Shown here: piece by piece, positions 35,130-46,162 of the stretch
How positions within the stretch are numbered: the first letter of the stretch is position 1
Layout of the letters: every line of letters starts with the position of its first letter
Assembly: GCA_007258455.2 (NCBI GenBank)
Contig: VDFB02344280.1
Span: forward strand, 1 to 64,000
DNA: 64,000 bases
Reading direction: 5' to 3'
Source of the DNA: Sequoia sempervirens
Lineage: Eukaryota > Streptophyta > Pinopsida > Cupressales > Cupressaceae
Translations under genes and position numbers: made by a program
Notes under the pieces: generated by a model
The model's database searches: none
What the model was told of the DNA's origin: nothing
The model's input: only the letters and a program-made list of their open reading frames with translations

Positions 35130-35141
35130 TGGTATTAGAGC
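35130..35141 (+). other. primer binding site (initiator Met tRNA)
   Basis: TGGTATTAGAGC, 3 nt after the 5' LTR; one transition from the canonical plant TGGTATCAGAGC. Confidence 0.85.
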
Positions 35142-35169
35142 AAGCTAAAGATTTGGGAAAGAGGAATAT

Positions 35170-36175
35170 ATGTCAGAGGTGGAGACAAGTGAATCTCCCG
35201 TCATGGTGACAAATGCACAATTAGCCAAGAGGGTTGAAGAACAAGAAGAGGACAATAAGTCTTTAAAAGAAAGAATAGAGCAACTTGAGAAAGCATTGAA
35301 CAATGCGAGGTTGGAAGGCAAGGTACCAAAGGAAGAAGAGGTTCCAGAGGAAGACAAGGTCCCTGAACCTGACCCTATTTTGGAGGAGGAGCCTTTCTTG
35401 AAGGCATTGAAAGCCTTGAGTGGAAAAGGACTTGAGGGAGTACCATTATTTAGTGGGAAAATGGAACCTGATTTGGTCATGGACTGGATAGAAGGCATGG
35501 AGAATCATTTTGAGTGTGATGGAGTTACTGAAGCTCAGAAGGTGAAGGTTGCTAAGTCAAGATTGAGAGGATCAGCCTTGACATGGTGGAAGTTTATTCA
35601 GACTAAAAGGGAGAAAGAAACCAAACAGCCCATATCAACTTGGAAAGGAATGGTTGCTAAGGTAAAGGAAGCCTACATGCCAGATGACTATGAGATTCAG
35701 TTGCACAAGAAGAGGCAAAGTCTAGTGACCAAGATGTTAAAAACTTATCTTTGAAGAGTTCCAGCTTTGGCAGGGATCTGTGCAACAGAGAGGATGAGCC
35801 TAGGGTGTGGGTATCTTAATGGCTTAAAATGGAATATCCAAGAAGAGATGGCTCTTTTGAGTCCTAAAACAGTCCACCAATGTTATCAGCTGGCTATGAA
35901 GATTGAAGAAAGGAACAAGAGGAAACAGATCGGTCCAAGAGGCGGTGAGCGGTCAAGGATATGAGGTGGTTGCCAAGGAAGAAGGTGACCAAGAAATCAA
36001 AAAGGAGGCAAAAGCTCACAAGCATGGAGGTGAAGAGCATCTTCAAAGACCATGAGAAGAAGGACCTCAAGGAGGTTCAAAACGAGAAGGAAAAGGCGGT
36101 GGGAACGCTCTTGTTGCAAACATGATGTTATCATTGTAACCAACTAGGTCACCCTACTTATAGATGTCGACATCA
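35170..36175 (+). pseudogene. chromovirus gag, broken
   Basis: ATG at 35170 opens 194 codons: an acidic coiled-coil start (KRVEEQEEDNKSLKERIEQL), then the retrotransposon gag core (FSGKMEPDLVMDWIEGMENHF, GSALTWWKFI). It stops at TGA 35752-35754. Gag-like sequence continues in other frames (WNIQEEMALLSPKTVHQCYQ). A CCHC zinc knuckle CYHCNQLGHPTYRC lies at about 36124-36165, preceded by another stop. Gag would form the virus-like particle and package RNA; this copy cannot make a full one. Confidence 0.85.
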
Positions 36176-36359
36176 TCTTCTAGCAATGAAAGAAAGTGGC
36201 CTATGCACAAGGACACTATGAGGTCTAAAGCATAAATGGGTCACACATAGAATCTAAGGTAGGAGAAAAATCGTGTTTAATAGAGTTAGAATCAGCGACG
36301 ATCGAAAGAGGAACCTAAGCAAAGAAAGAGCTCTTTTAGAGTAAGGTGCAGATATGGGA

Positions 36360-36880
36360 AAGTATGCAAAGTTGTTGTGGATTACGGTTCAACAAACAAT
36401 ATAATATGGAGGAAGCGATAACTAAACTTAAGTTGGAAATGGCACCTCATACTAACCTACAAGGTCACATGGTGAATAAAGGGCAAAGAATGTTTTGGTT
36501 AATGAACAAGTAGCGATTAAGAATTTTCAATTGGGCTATAAGACAGGCCCCGGTTGTGATGTATTACCCACATGGATGCATACCATCTACTCTTGGGCGG
36601 AGACCATGGCAATATGGCCAATGCCATTTGTAGTGGGAAAACACTATCTCATTCAAAGGCGGATGGAAGAACCTTCAAGCTGCGGTGTGAGAGGAGAGAA
36701 AATGAAGGAGCGGGTCAAGGTGCCCTATTATCATGATGGCGGTGGTAAGGAGTTCATAAGGACCACACCAGGGAATGAAGGATATGTGGTCATGATGCAG
36801 CCAAGGAAAGAAAAGGCTGAAAGAATGGTCTTGCCAAAAGTAGTCCCAAAGTTTGGCGATAGTACAAAAGCATGATTGGT
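36360..36880 (+). pseudogene. chromovirus aspartic protease region, broken
   Basis: VVDYGSTNNI at about 36370-36400 sits where the catalytic D-[ST]-G motif belongs; the middle residue is Tyr. Further on, CDVLP and the usual LLLGRPWQ phrase appear in different frames, so there is at least one frameshift. The 126-codon frame at 36495-36875 is a mix of right and wrong frames. Confidence 0.7.
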
Positions 36881-36889
36881 GATGGTACT

Positions 36890-37150
36890 GCAGCTTACCT
36901 CCAAGGAGAGCTATAAGTCATCAAATTGACTTCATACCTGGAGCTTCATTGCCTAACAAAGCAGCATACAAGCTTACACCAGAGTAGAACCAAGAGGTGG
37001 CTAGGCAAGTCCAAGAATTGTTGGATCAAGGATTGATTCAAAAGAGCATCAACCCTTGTGCAGTACCAGTGGTATTAGCAACAAAGAAAGGAGGTAAGTG
37101 GAGACTTTGTACTAATTCTAGAGCAATCAATAGGATCGCCAATTAGGTAT
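36890..37150 (+). pseudogene. chromovirus RT N-terminal part, stop plus frameshift
   Basis: Reads LPPRRAISHQIDFIPGASLP, then a TAG at 36985-36987 in place of a likely Gln codon, then VQELLDQGLIQKSINPCAVP and KKGGKWRLCTNSRAINRI. A frameshift at about 37135-37144 separates it from the long open frame that follows. Confidence 0.85.
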
Positions 37151-39703
37151 ATGTTCCCTATTCCTAGAATAGAAGACTTGATGGATTGCCTTGGAGGAGC
37201 ACAGTATTTCACCAAGTTGGACCTCAAGAGTGGCTACCATCAAATCGGGATTAAGGATGGAGATGAGTGGAAGACAGCTTTTAAGACAAATGATGGCTTA
37301 TATGAGTGGAAAGTGATGCCATTTGGCCTCTCAAATTCCCCTAGCACGTTCATGAGACTAATGAATGAAGTGCTTAAGGATTTCATAGGGATTTTTGTGG
37401 TAGTATACCTTGATGACATATTGATTTTCAGTAAGACAGCAGAAGAACATTTGAAGCATGTGGAGATGGTTCTTAAAAGGTTGCAAGAAGAGAAGTTGGC
37501 AATCAATCTAGAGAAGTGTGAGTTCTTCAAGCAGGAACTTGTGTATTTGGGGTTTGTAGTATCCCAAGGAACGTTGAAGATGGATCCAAGCAAGGTGGAA
37601 GCCATCCTAAACTGGCCTACACCAACCACAACAACAGAGGTAAGAAGTTTTCATGGTTTGGCTCAATTCTATAGAAAATTCATAAGGAATTTCAGTGGTA
37701 TATGTGCACCAGTCCTAGATACCATTAAAGGTGGTTTGAAAACAAAGTTTAGGTGGACTCAAGAGGCTGATAAAGGGTTTGAAAAACTAAAACAAGAAGT
37801 GGCTACCCAACCTATTCTGTTGTTGCCTAGTTTTGACAAGTTGTTCACAGTTGAGTGTGATGCAAGTGGAGTAGTAGTGGGAGGAGTACTTAGTCAAGAA
37901 GGTAGGCCTGTAGCCTTCTTTAGTGAAAAGCTCAATGAAGCCAAGCAAAAGTACTCTACCTATGATCTAGAATTATATTCTTTAGTGCAGTCCCTTAGGA
38001 AGTGGAGGCATTATTTGTTACCCAAAGAGTTTGTGGTTTTTACTGATAACCAGGCACTTAGTTACATCAACACCCAAGAAAAACTAAGTAATAGGCATTT
38101 GAAATGGATGGAATACCTCCAAGCCTTCACATTCACTATCGAGCACAAGAAAGGGCAAATGAATAAGGGGGCAGATGCATTAAGTAGAAGAATGCTGACA
38201 ATGCAGAAAATACAGCTAAAGAGCATTGGATTAGAGAGTTTCAAAGATCTCTATGGTGAAGATGAAGACTTCTCAGAAGCTTATAAAGTATGCTCTGATT
38301 TTGAAAATCATTTTCATAGCCAATATGCTGAGTATACACTGCAAAATGGACTATTATTTAAGGGTAATCAGTTATGTGTTCCAAGAGGGTCAATGAGGGA
38401 AAATCTGATTCAAGAAAAACATAATGGCAGTCTTAGTGGGCATTTTGGTATCAATAAAACTTTAGAGCTGATACAGAGGTTTTATTACTGGCCTAAGTTA
38501 GCAAAAGATGTTAGAAAATATGTGGAACAATGTGTTATATGCATGAAAGCTAAGGGAGGAGCTAGCAATGTTGGTTTGTATCAACCCCTGCCCATTCCTA
38601 ACAGACCATGGGAGTGTGTGAGCATGGATTTTGTGGTAGGTCTTCCTAAGACCAAAACTAGTTTTGACAGTATTTATGTTGTGGTAGACAGATTTAGTAA
38701 GATGAGTCACTTCATACCTTGCGAAACTACTCATGATGCCAACTACATAGCTCATCTTTTCTTCAAGGAAGTTGTTAGGATCCATGGACTACCTCTAAGC
38801 ATTGTTTTTGATAGAGATGTGAAGTTCATGAGTCACTTTTGGAAAACTCTATGGAGCAGATTGGAAACAAATCTGTCATTTGGATCAGCTTACCATCCTC
38901 AGACCGATGGTCAAACAGAGGTGGTTAACAGAGTGTTGGGTAATCTTCTAAGGTGTCTAACCAAGGAATATGGACAGACCTGGGATATGGTAATTTCTCA
39001 AGCTGAATATGCTTATAATGACAGTGTCAATAGAACTACAAGAAAAAGTCCTTTTGAGGTTGTGTATGGGATGCACCCAAGAGGTATTTGTGAACTTAGA
39101 GACCTTGAATCTATGGAGCATAGGAGCGGACATGCTGAAGACTTCACTCAGACCATGAAAGAGATTCATGAGCAGGTCAAGAACACAGTCACAACAACAA
39201 CCCAAAAGTTGAAGGAGAATGTTGATTTGTCAAGGAAGGATGTACAATTTGCAGTTGGGGACTATGTTATGGTCCACCTCAACAAATCCAGATTGCAGAA
39301 GGGAATGGCAACCAAGTTACAGATGAAGAGAGTGGGACCATGCAAGGTATTGGCCAAATATGGTAAGAATGCATACAAGGTGGAATTACCATCAGACTTG
39401 GGCATCTCTCAAGTTTTCAATGTTGCAGATTTGATCAAGTACAAGGGATCAATCAAGGATGTGGATCAGAACAGTCAAGAAGTTCTCAAGGACATCAGCA
39501 ATGTACCCTTCCCTCATCAAGACAAGCTACAAGCAGAGAAGATCTTGGAGTCAAGAGTGAAAAAGACTACAAGGCACAAGGTGTACATGGAACATCTTGT
39601 CAAATGGAAGGATAAGCATGAATCTGAAGCTACCTGGGTAGAAGAAGCAGATTTTAAGAAGCAAAGAATTGATATGTCTCTGATCTCTCCTAAAGTTCCT
39701 TAG
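37151..39703 (+). CDS. pol: chromovirus pol remainder: RT, RNase H, integrase, chromodomain (850 codons)
   Basis: Open from MFPIPRIEDLMDCLGG to a stop at 39703. RT: LDLKSGYHQI (Asp24) and YLDD (86-89). RNase H: Asp237 (VECDASG), Glu274, Asp299 (FTDNQAL), Asp342. Integrase: zinc-binding His424, His431, Cys461, Cys464; catalytic Asp493, Asp554, Glu590 (YHPQTDGQTE). C-terminus about 795-840 is a chromodomain (KVYMEHLVKWK, EATWVEEADF), the mark of chromoviruses. The true polyprotein starts upstream in gag-PR; Met1 here is internal, so this is a fragment without its N-terminal RT fingers and could not act alone. All catalytic residues of the visible domains are intact. Confidence 0.92.
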   Translation: MFPIPRIEDLMDCLGGAQYFTKLDLKSGYHQIGIKDGDEWKTAFKTNDGLYEWKVMPFGLSNSPSTFMRLMNEVLKDFIGIFVVVYLDDILIFSKTAEEHLKHVEMVLKRLQEEKLAINLEKCEFFKQELVYLGFVVSQGTLKMDPSKVEAILNWPTPTTTTEVRSFHGLAQFYRKFIRNFSGICAPVLDTIKGGLKTKFRWTQEADKGFEKLKQEVATQPILLLPSFDKLFTVECDASGVVVGGVLSQEGRPVAFFSEKLNEAKQKYSTYDLELYSLVQSLRKWRHYLLPKEFVVFTDNQALSYINTQEKLSNRHLKWMEYLQAFTFTIEHKKGQMNKGADALSRRMLTMQKIQLKSIGLESFKDLYGEDEDFSEAYKVCSDFENHFHSQYAEYTLQNGLLFKGNQLCVPRGSMRENLIQEKHNGSLSGHFGINKTLELIQRFYYWPKLAKDVRKYVEQCVICMKAKGGASNVGLYQPLPIPNRPWECVSMDFVVGLPKTKTSFDSIYVVVDRFSKMSHFIPCETTHDANYIAHLFFKEVVRIHGLPLSIVFDRDVKFMSHFWKTLWSRLETNLSFGSAYHPQTDGQTEVVNRVLGNLLRCLTKEYGQTWDMVISQAEYAYNDSVNRTTRKSPFEVVYGMHPRGICELRDLESMEHRSGHAEDFTQTMKEIHEQVKNTVTTTTQKLKENVDLSRKDVQFAVGDYVMVHLNKSRLQKGMATKLQMKRVGPCKVLAKYGKNAYKVELPSDLGISQVFNVADLIKYKGSIKDVDQNSQEVLKDISNVPFPHQDKLQAEKILESRVKKTTRHKVYMEHLVKWKDKHESEATWVEEADFKKQRIDMSLISPKVP

Positions 39704-39713
39704 TTTTTTGTGC

Positions 39714-39727
39714 TGAGAGGGGGAGAA
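39714..39727 (+). other. polypurine tract
   Basis: GAGAGGGGGAGAA run abutting the TG of the 3' LTR; primes plus-strand DNA synthesis in LTR retrotransposons. Confidence 0.85.
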
Positions 39728-41217
39728 TGGTGCAAGAGCACCTGGGAAAGGACTATTTTGTTTTTGAGTTCTTAAATTTTGTGGTGCTATCATAAGGTCA
39801 TGTTAACCATTATTTTAGGTGCTTAGGGTGTTTTTGAACTTTGGGAAAGAAGGTGACAAGTGCTAAATGACTTTACAACATCATTTTGTTAAGTTGTCTA
39901 GTGTTGGCAAGGTGTCTGAAAACACAGCGGGTTTTACAAAAGTTGTTTTTAGGTCATTTTGAAGCCCGACCCAAGCATCTAAATTACTTTGGAAGCCTAT
40001 TTAAGGCATGCCTCGACTTTGGAAATAGGTTAGACTTTTTATGTTGAGTGACATCTTTTGAAAATTGAAAAAAAAATGTACAAAGACAGTTTTTCTGCAT
40101 TTTTGTGTTAAAAACTGAACTTTAATGGCATAGCTCTGCTATCTTCTTGTTTGTATTATGTAGTATTTACATTGTATAAGCTTGAAGTGCCATCTTTCTG
40201 TCTTTTTATACCTTTTTTTCCTTCTTTTATTTGTAAATACTTTGTTTTCTGTCATTTTCAGTCCTGTAGCAAGCTATTTTTAATAATGGAGTCCTAGGGT
40301 GCCTTCCCATCGTACAAATTGTATGGAATTTTGGGAAATGTGCCTAGGCTCCGTGCTTGTAAATATGGTAGTTGTACATATGGTAGGTGTTAGGTTTTCT
40401 TTGGTTGCAAGAGCTGGAAGAAACGCCTTGCCCTAGGCGAGCCAGTGAAGAGCCCTGCTAGGAAAGGTTGCAGAACAGCGTTAAAAACTTGCAGGGGAGA
40501 AAAGGTTTTCAAAAAATTATTTTTGGAGAATTTAGGGGAAGGTCTTGGCCACGTATGGTGATAAGGAAGAGAGCCCAGCAATCCGTTTAGGAGGAGAACT
40601 TTTCACCAGTCCTAAAACTGTTTCTGAGCAGTTTAGAACCCTAGCTGCTTGACCAATTTGGTGTTTGGACAGCACACGGCCTGAGCAAGACTAAAACCCT
40701 TGAAATCTTGAAGGTGTAGATAGGGGAAACACATTACCTAAGTCAAGAACCTAAGTCCTTTGGTGGGTTTAGGAGGGAAAAGCAATTTACTTTTGTTCAG
40801 AGGCTCAATGGCTACTAGCCATTCAAACCCTAGGAAAGCATCTTGTGAAAGCGATGGCAAGATAGAAACTCGTGGTTGTTTAAGAACCCTAGACAAGTCA
40901 TTTTTGAAGTCTTTGTGACCTTTTCTAACCCTTGCAAAAACCTAGAAAAAGGTTGAGTTTATTTGGTCTTTAGGGCAGATTAAGGGCCAAAGGAGAATGA
41001 AGCGTTGAACCAAGGATTGGTTGGGTTATTCAAAAATTTTCAAGATAGTAGGTTGGCAAGAGAACCAGGGGAACTTAGACAAGGTAAAGTTCCTATAGGT
41101 TAAGGTGGAACAACAATTTTACCAAGGAGGTCTATGACAAGGCCTAGCGCAGGAATTTGTGGTTGCTTCCTGCAGCTTCTAAAACAGTGTGTTTGAGTTC
41201 CTGCAGCCTCCCTATCA
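39728..41217 (+). repeat. chromovirus 3' LTR
   Basis: Starts TGGTGCAAGAGCACC directly after the polypurine tract, ends CCCTATCA, followed by the ctctc target duplication. Confidence 0.95.
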
Positions 41218-42068
41218 CTCTCCCCTCTTTCTCTCTCATTCCATCACTCCCTCTCTATATGTTTATCTATCTTTCTCACACAGCTTCTATATTTCCCAAG
41301 TTATATCTATCTCTATTTATTTGTAAATATATATTCCTCTCCATATCTCTCTCTCTCACACTCATATACATACACTCCATCTTTCTCCTTCCCTACCTCT
41401 TTCTCTTCCCCCTCTCTCTCTATCTCCCCCTATTTCTATCTCCCTCTCCATCTCTATTTGTCTTTCTCTACTTCTCTCTATTTTCTCTCTTTATCTCTCC
41501 CCCTCTCTCTATATCTCCTTATATCTCTATATCACTCTATCCCACCATATATCCCTCTTTATTTCTCCCTCTTCCTCCTTATCTCCTTATCTCTTCCTCT
41601 CCATCTATTGCTCTCTATCTCTCCCCCGTTGTCTCCCTATCTCTATCTATCTTTATTTCTCCCTCTATCTCTCTCTATATCTCTATCTTTTTTTTATTCC
41701 TCTTCCTCTCTCATTCTATATTCATCTCTACCTCTATCTATTTGTCTCACTCTTCCTCTCTCACTCTATATTCATCTCTACCTCTATATTCTTCTCTCCC
41801 CCTCCATCTCTAGAAATTTCTCCCTCTCTCTATCTTATTCACTCCATCTCTTCTACTCTATATGTTTATCTTAGTTTCTCGCTCAGTATCCCTCTCACTC
41901 ATCTCTCTATCTCTTTCTATCCATATCCTTCTCTACATATATCTCCCTATCTCTTTATCTATTTTCCTATCCATGTTTTATCTCTCTATATCAACCTCTC
42001 CCTCTCCTTCTCCCTCTCTCTCCCCCTCTTCTTCTCTCTCCCTCTCTAAATATATCTCCCTCTTCCCC

Positions 42069-42136
<68 letters not shown>
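41218..42136 (+). repeat. pyrimidine-rich (CT/TATCTC) tract, 0.92 kb
   Basis: Degenerate ctctatctc/tctccc repeats ending in a nearly pure (CT)n of about 60 bp (42073-42135). The chromovirus inserted at its edge. Long Ser/Leu/Ile-rich frames here are artefacts of the repeat. Confidence 0.9.
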
Positions 42137-42137
<1 letters not shown>

Positions 42138-44751
42138 AATCATATCCCAACTAAAATAGACTCATAATCTTAGGATATTAAAATTTTACCAGCCGCGCCA
42201 TTGGAAAATTATTTTTAGAAGGATACAATATCTCATTGCCTTAGACATTAGGCACTATAAGAATAACATCAACATGTTTCAATAGAATATCAACCATAGG
42301 AAAATGCATCTTCATTGGTGGAAGTTTGCAACTGTCCAGAAGTCAATTGATATGTGTTCTCTTTCTAGAGCACAAAATGGAAGGGCTTGAAACAGTTCAT
42401 CACTTTTAATCCTTTCTTGATTGTTCTTGAAAGTCAATATATTCATGTACCTAAAAAAAATTGTTGAATAATTCTTCCTGCAACCAAATCCTAATTCAAA
42501 TACAAGAATACAAACAAATTTCCTGAATAATTCTTCCCACAACCAAATCCTAATTCAAATACAAGAATACAAAATGATTTGTGTCAGACCACATTCCTAT
42601 TGCTATAAAAAAAAATGCTTTTAATTCACATGGGTTATTATATTCAAGCATTGAGAACTTCATTCAATTGCCACTACATTTGAAGGAACACTCAATGAAC
42701 ATACATTTAGTCTAACAGATTTGTAAAACATTTAAGCTCATTCGATTGCCACTGAACTTATGGATAAAAAAGAAGTACATTCTAATGTCACACACTAAAA
42801 GATTTGAAGGAATGAACAACATGAAATTTATCTACTCACAGATAAAGATCAGTAAGAGTGGGAGAGGCAGGAATCAGGGAAGTGGCTGCTTATCTTTTAG
42901 ACCACGATCATTTTACAAAGACACCCCTTACTGTGCTCATTAAAATCACACATTCAACTTTTAATGTTAACAAAGCGATGAGTAAAGGAAATTTTCAAAA
43001 TGACAAACGGATTGTAAGTAAGATAGCTTCCTTTCAGCAGTTTGTCTCGCATGATTTTGATGCCAGTGACCATGGAACATCTACAAACTCTGTAATAGAA
43101 GGCATGGCCATGACAAATTCTATAATAGAAAGCTGAGAGCAACGCAGAGAGCCTTGCTATTGCATATGGAACAATAGCCCATTTCATTGGCGCTTGAGGT
43201 TGATACCCTCTCTTGGGTGGTTTTGGGAAGTCTCATAGCCATAATGTCATGTGGCATTTTCAACAATTATTAAATTTGAGTATTAAAGTTCTTAGATCTT
43301 GTGCCCCATTCTCCAAAAAATTGTGCCAAAAAGAAGAGCGCATCTGAAAGTGAATAAGAATCTAACAATGTTGTATTGGGGATTTCGTCAGTAGCACCAA
43401 TGTTGCTTCCACAAACAAGCCCATGCTTGAACTACAAATGGTTGTGCAAATTCTATATTAAAATGTAAATCTTTGGATCCTGCAGTAGGTTTTCTTAACC
43501 CCTCGATCAAGATTTCATTTTGCCTATGTATTTCTCCTCATTAAATATATGAATACCACATAGAAAGAAACTGAAATGAGGTTTCAAATTTTTGGGAACA
43601 CACTACCAGTGAAGAGATTATTACCTATAGAGAGATGATTTCTTATAGATTTCGGCAAAGTCAACCCATGGACGTGCTTCAGCTTTGTGGGAGGTAACAT
43701 CGAGCATCCATGTGGTAGGGTTTAGCCCCTTTGTGATTTTTGGAACTCCCTCAATTTCCTCAAGATAATCAATTAACATTTGAGAGTGGTGACCAAGAGG
43801 GCCTATGTAGATTATCTACCCTCCTCGCTTCATCAGTACCAACTACACCAACAGGTGCATTATTTATTTGTTATTTGACACAATTGAGCATAAGCAAATC
43901 CATATTAAGAATGGGAATACCTCATCAAAGGCTTCAAATATATTGATGCTTGGTTGACGAACGACCTCTCACTGCACATTTGGTGGTGATGATGAAGCCT
44001 ACCCCCACCGTACCATCAATGCCCAGACACACTAGATCATACCACCACACATTCCTTTGTATTTATGCACCCGAATATGAGACATGGCGAGTAGTGAGGA
44101 CGAAAAATAGTATTAGAGAAGCCACATGTTTGAACTCAAATTTTCTAGTTAATGAACAATGATGAGGAACAACTTCGTTCACATTCGCACAACATAAATG
44201 CACCAAGAACGGTTAGAGAGCAATGGTTAGGAAAAATAGTTATAGGAGAAGGCAACCTGTTACCAATACGACTTTATTTACATGAGCGCCAAATATAGAT
44301 GCTTGAAGAATAAAACATTTGGAAAAAAGTCTATTATCGTTATTTTTATGGTTGTAATTTTTAATTTTTATTTCAAATATCAAGATTTACATAAAAAAAG
44401 GCGATGATTTCAAGAGCACTCCTTGATTTAAGGTAGAGTTTTTCTGAACACATGAAATGCCATTGTAAGACATCTCTCGACGTAATAAACAATTAAAATT
44501 TTAAAATTGAGATAAATCTTTTAAGCATGAAAGTGTAAGGTCCTCCCTCTTCTACATGTTCATCTTAATTTAAGAGATTAGGTAGCGCAAAAACATTCTT
44601 AAAAATGTAGATTTTATATATTTTAAGGATGAAAGTAAAATAAATCAGTTGTTGAGTTTCAAGTTTATGGACTTTTCAGGTTATGACTTATGGTGTTGAT
44701 GTATAATATTTTATTTCTACAAGGGTTATGGTTGTTGATAAATGTACATGC
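42137..44751. other. unassigned intergenic sequence
   Basis: No supported gene. One 59-bp tandem duplication at 42466-42575 (gaataattcttcc, caaccaaatcctaattcaaa). Otherwise AT-rich and without recognisable domains. Confidence 0.4.
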
Positions 44752-46162
44752 TATTGGAGTAATTAGGATAATCACTTGATAATTAATTAGTCATTAATTA
44801 ATTATTAGGTCCCTTATTACTTTAATTACTTAAACTAAACATAGGATTTATTTTTTATTATTAGATTGAGCTATTTACAAGTCAAGTTGTCTCATTGCAT
44901 GAGATTAGGACACTTGTCACAATCTAATCAAATCCCTGTCTAGGGTTTGCATTTTTGCTTTTATAAGCATTCATTATTGTACTTTATAAATATTCAGGTA
45001 TTCCATTCAATTGAAAATACAATTACAAGTTAATCTCAATATCAAATGCTTGTGTGGATTCAATCATTCTCTCTTGGTTGCATATAAAATCAATTGCTTT
45101 GATCTCTCATTTGTGATAGGAGTTTTGGGGTCCTGCCACAATAATGGGTTACACTTTTTGGGACATCCTGATTTTTGCCTGAAATCACATATTTTAAGAA
45201 AATACAATGATTTATGACTTTAAAGGTTCCATTTAAATTATTTTAATTAAAGAGGGATTGATCAAACCCCCTTAAATCAAACCCCCTTGGATAGAACCTT
45301 GTTAGATTTAAACCATACCTATAATCGAGTCTCCTCTACACCTATCAAAATGCTGATAAAAAACCACTTTTGATTTACCTTTTGGGTGATCAAATGAATT
45401 CATTTAAAATTTATGTTTTGTAAGCCTATAGCCCTTATTATAAGCTTCCTAAAAAGTATAATTTTAAATATGTTTAATTTGATTATTATATTTATTTTTT
45501 ATTTCTTGTGAGTGTAGGATTTTCAAAGAACATCAAGTTCTTTATTTCACACATACGAAAAAATAGAAAAATAGAGAAAAAAAATTCTAAAAAATACATG
45601 TGCCCTAGGTATTGATGTCCTTATTCCAACAAAAAAAGAATAAGTTAATTCAAATGAATACAAAAAAATTTATGCGTGCGAAGTACACCTCTGTCCAAAT
45701 TATAATTATGTTGACTTGGAAAATTAATTAAAAAAAATGTGTAACAAAAATTATGAAAAAATTCATCCCTAGATATTGGTGTGAAAATTTTGTATTTTAA
45801 AAATCAGAATTGTATCCTATCTATAAAAAATTATGTCAGAAGTAAACATCACTTTTTAAAAATGCTGATTAGTAGAAAATTTAAGTTATTAAAAATTACA
45901 TAAAATGATTCACAATTTATTTTTTAATTTTTTTTTTTTAAATATAATTAGAATCTACACAAAATATCTAACAAATAACTAGTTTGATTCATCTTCAAAA
46001 CCTTAATGGTTTAGTTGCTATAGGTGTAAGAAAGTGAATGTTTGGTGAAAAATCCTGATTTTAATGTCAAGTTTGGCCAAAAACTGTAACCCATTATTGT
46101 GGGATCACCCTTTGGTTGTAGATAATTTATGGAACCTGTGGGGTTCACTATCAATGCCAACA
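44752..46162 (+). repeat. 5' LTR with inserted TIR element
   Basis: Net LTR is about 430 bp once the 983-bp insertion is removed; collinear with the 3' LTR at 49347-49750. TATA-like gcttttataagcattc near its middle. Confidence 0.75.
45128..46110. mobile_element. 983-bp TIR element inside the 5' LTR
   Basis: Ends share CCACAATAATGGGTTACA (18 bp, perfect inverted), preceded by GGGT and 4 unmatched bases. Flanked by TTTG at 45124-45127 and 46111-46114. Removing it restores the LTR, as the 3' LTR shows. AT-rich, no ORF; superfamily not certain (GGG ends recall PIF/Harbinger, but the TSD does not fit). Confidence 0.7.

Larger units (their letters stand above)
33636..41217 (+). mobile_element. full-length Ty3/gypsy chromovirus, 7.58 kb
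   Basis: Two LTRs (1491 and 1490 bp, about 97% identical by eye), a perfect 5-bp target duplication ctctc (33631-33635, 41218-41222), initiator-Met PBS, gag, protease, RT, RNase H, integrase with C-terminal chromodomain, and a polypurine tract, in gypsy order. Gag-PR-N-terminal RT are broken; the rest of pol is open. It sits head-out, about 0.69 kb upstream of the XRCC3 start, transcribed away from that gene. Confidence 0.95.

Noticed and set aside
41157..42167. Overlapping 100-218-codon Ser/Leu/Ile-rich frames
   Set aside because: They are translations of a CT/TATCTC repeat in several frames at once; no domain and no start context.
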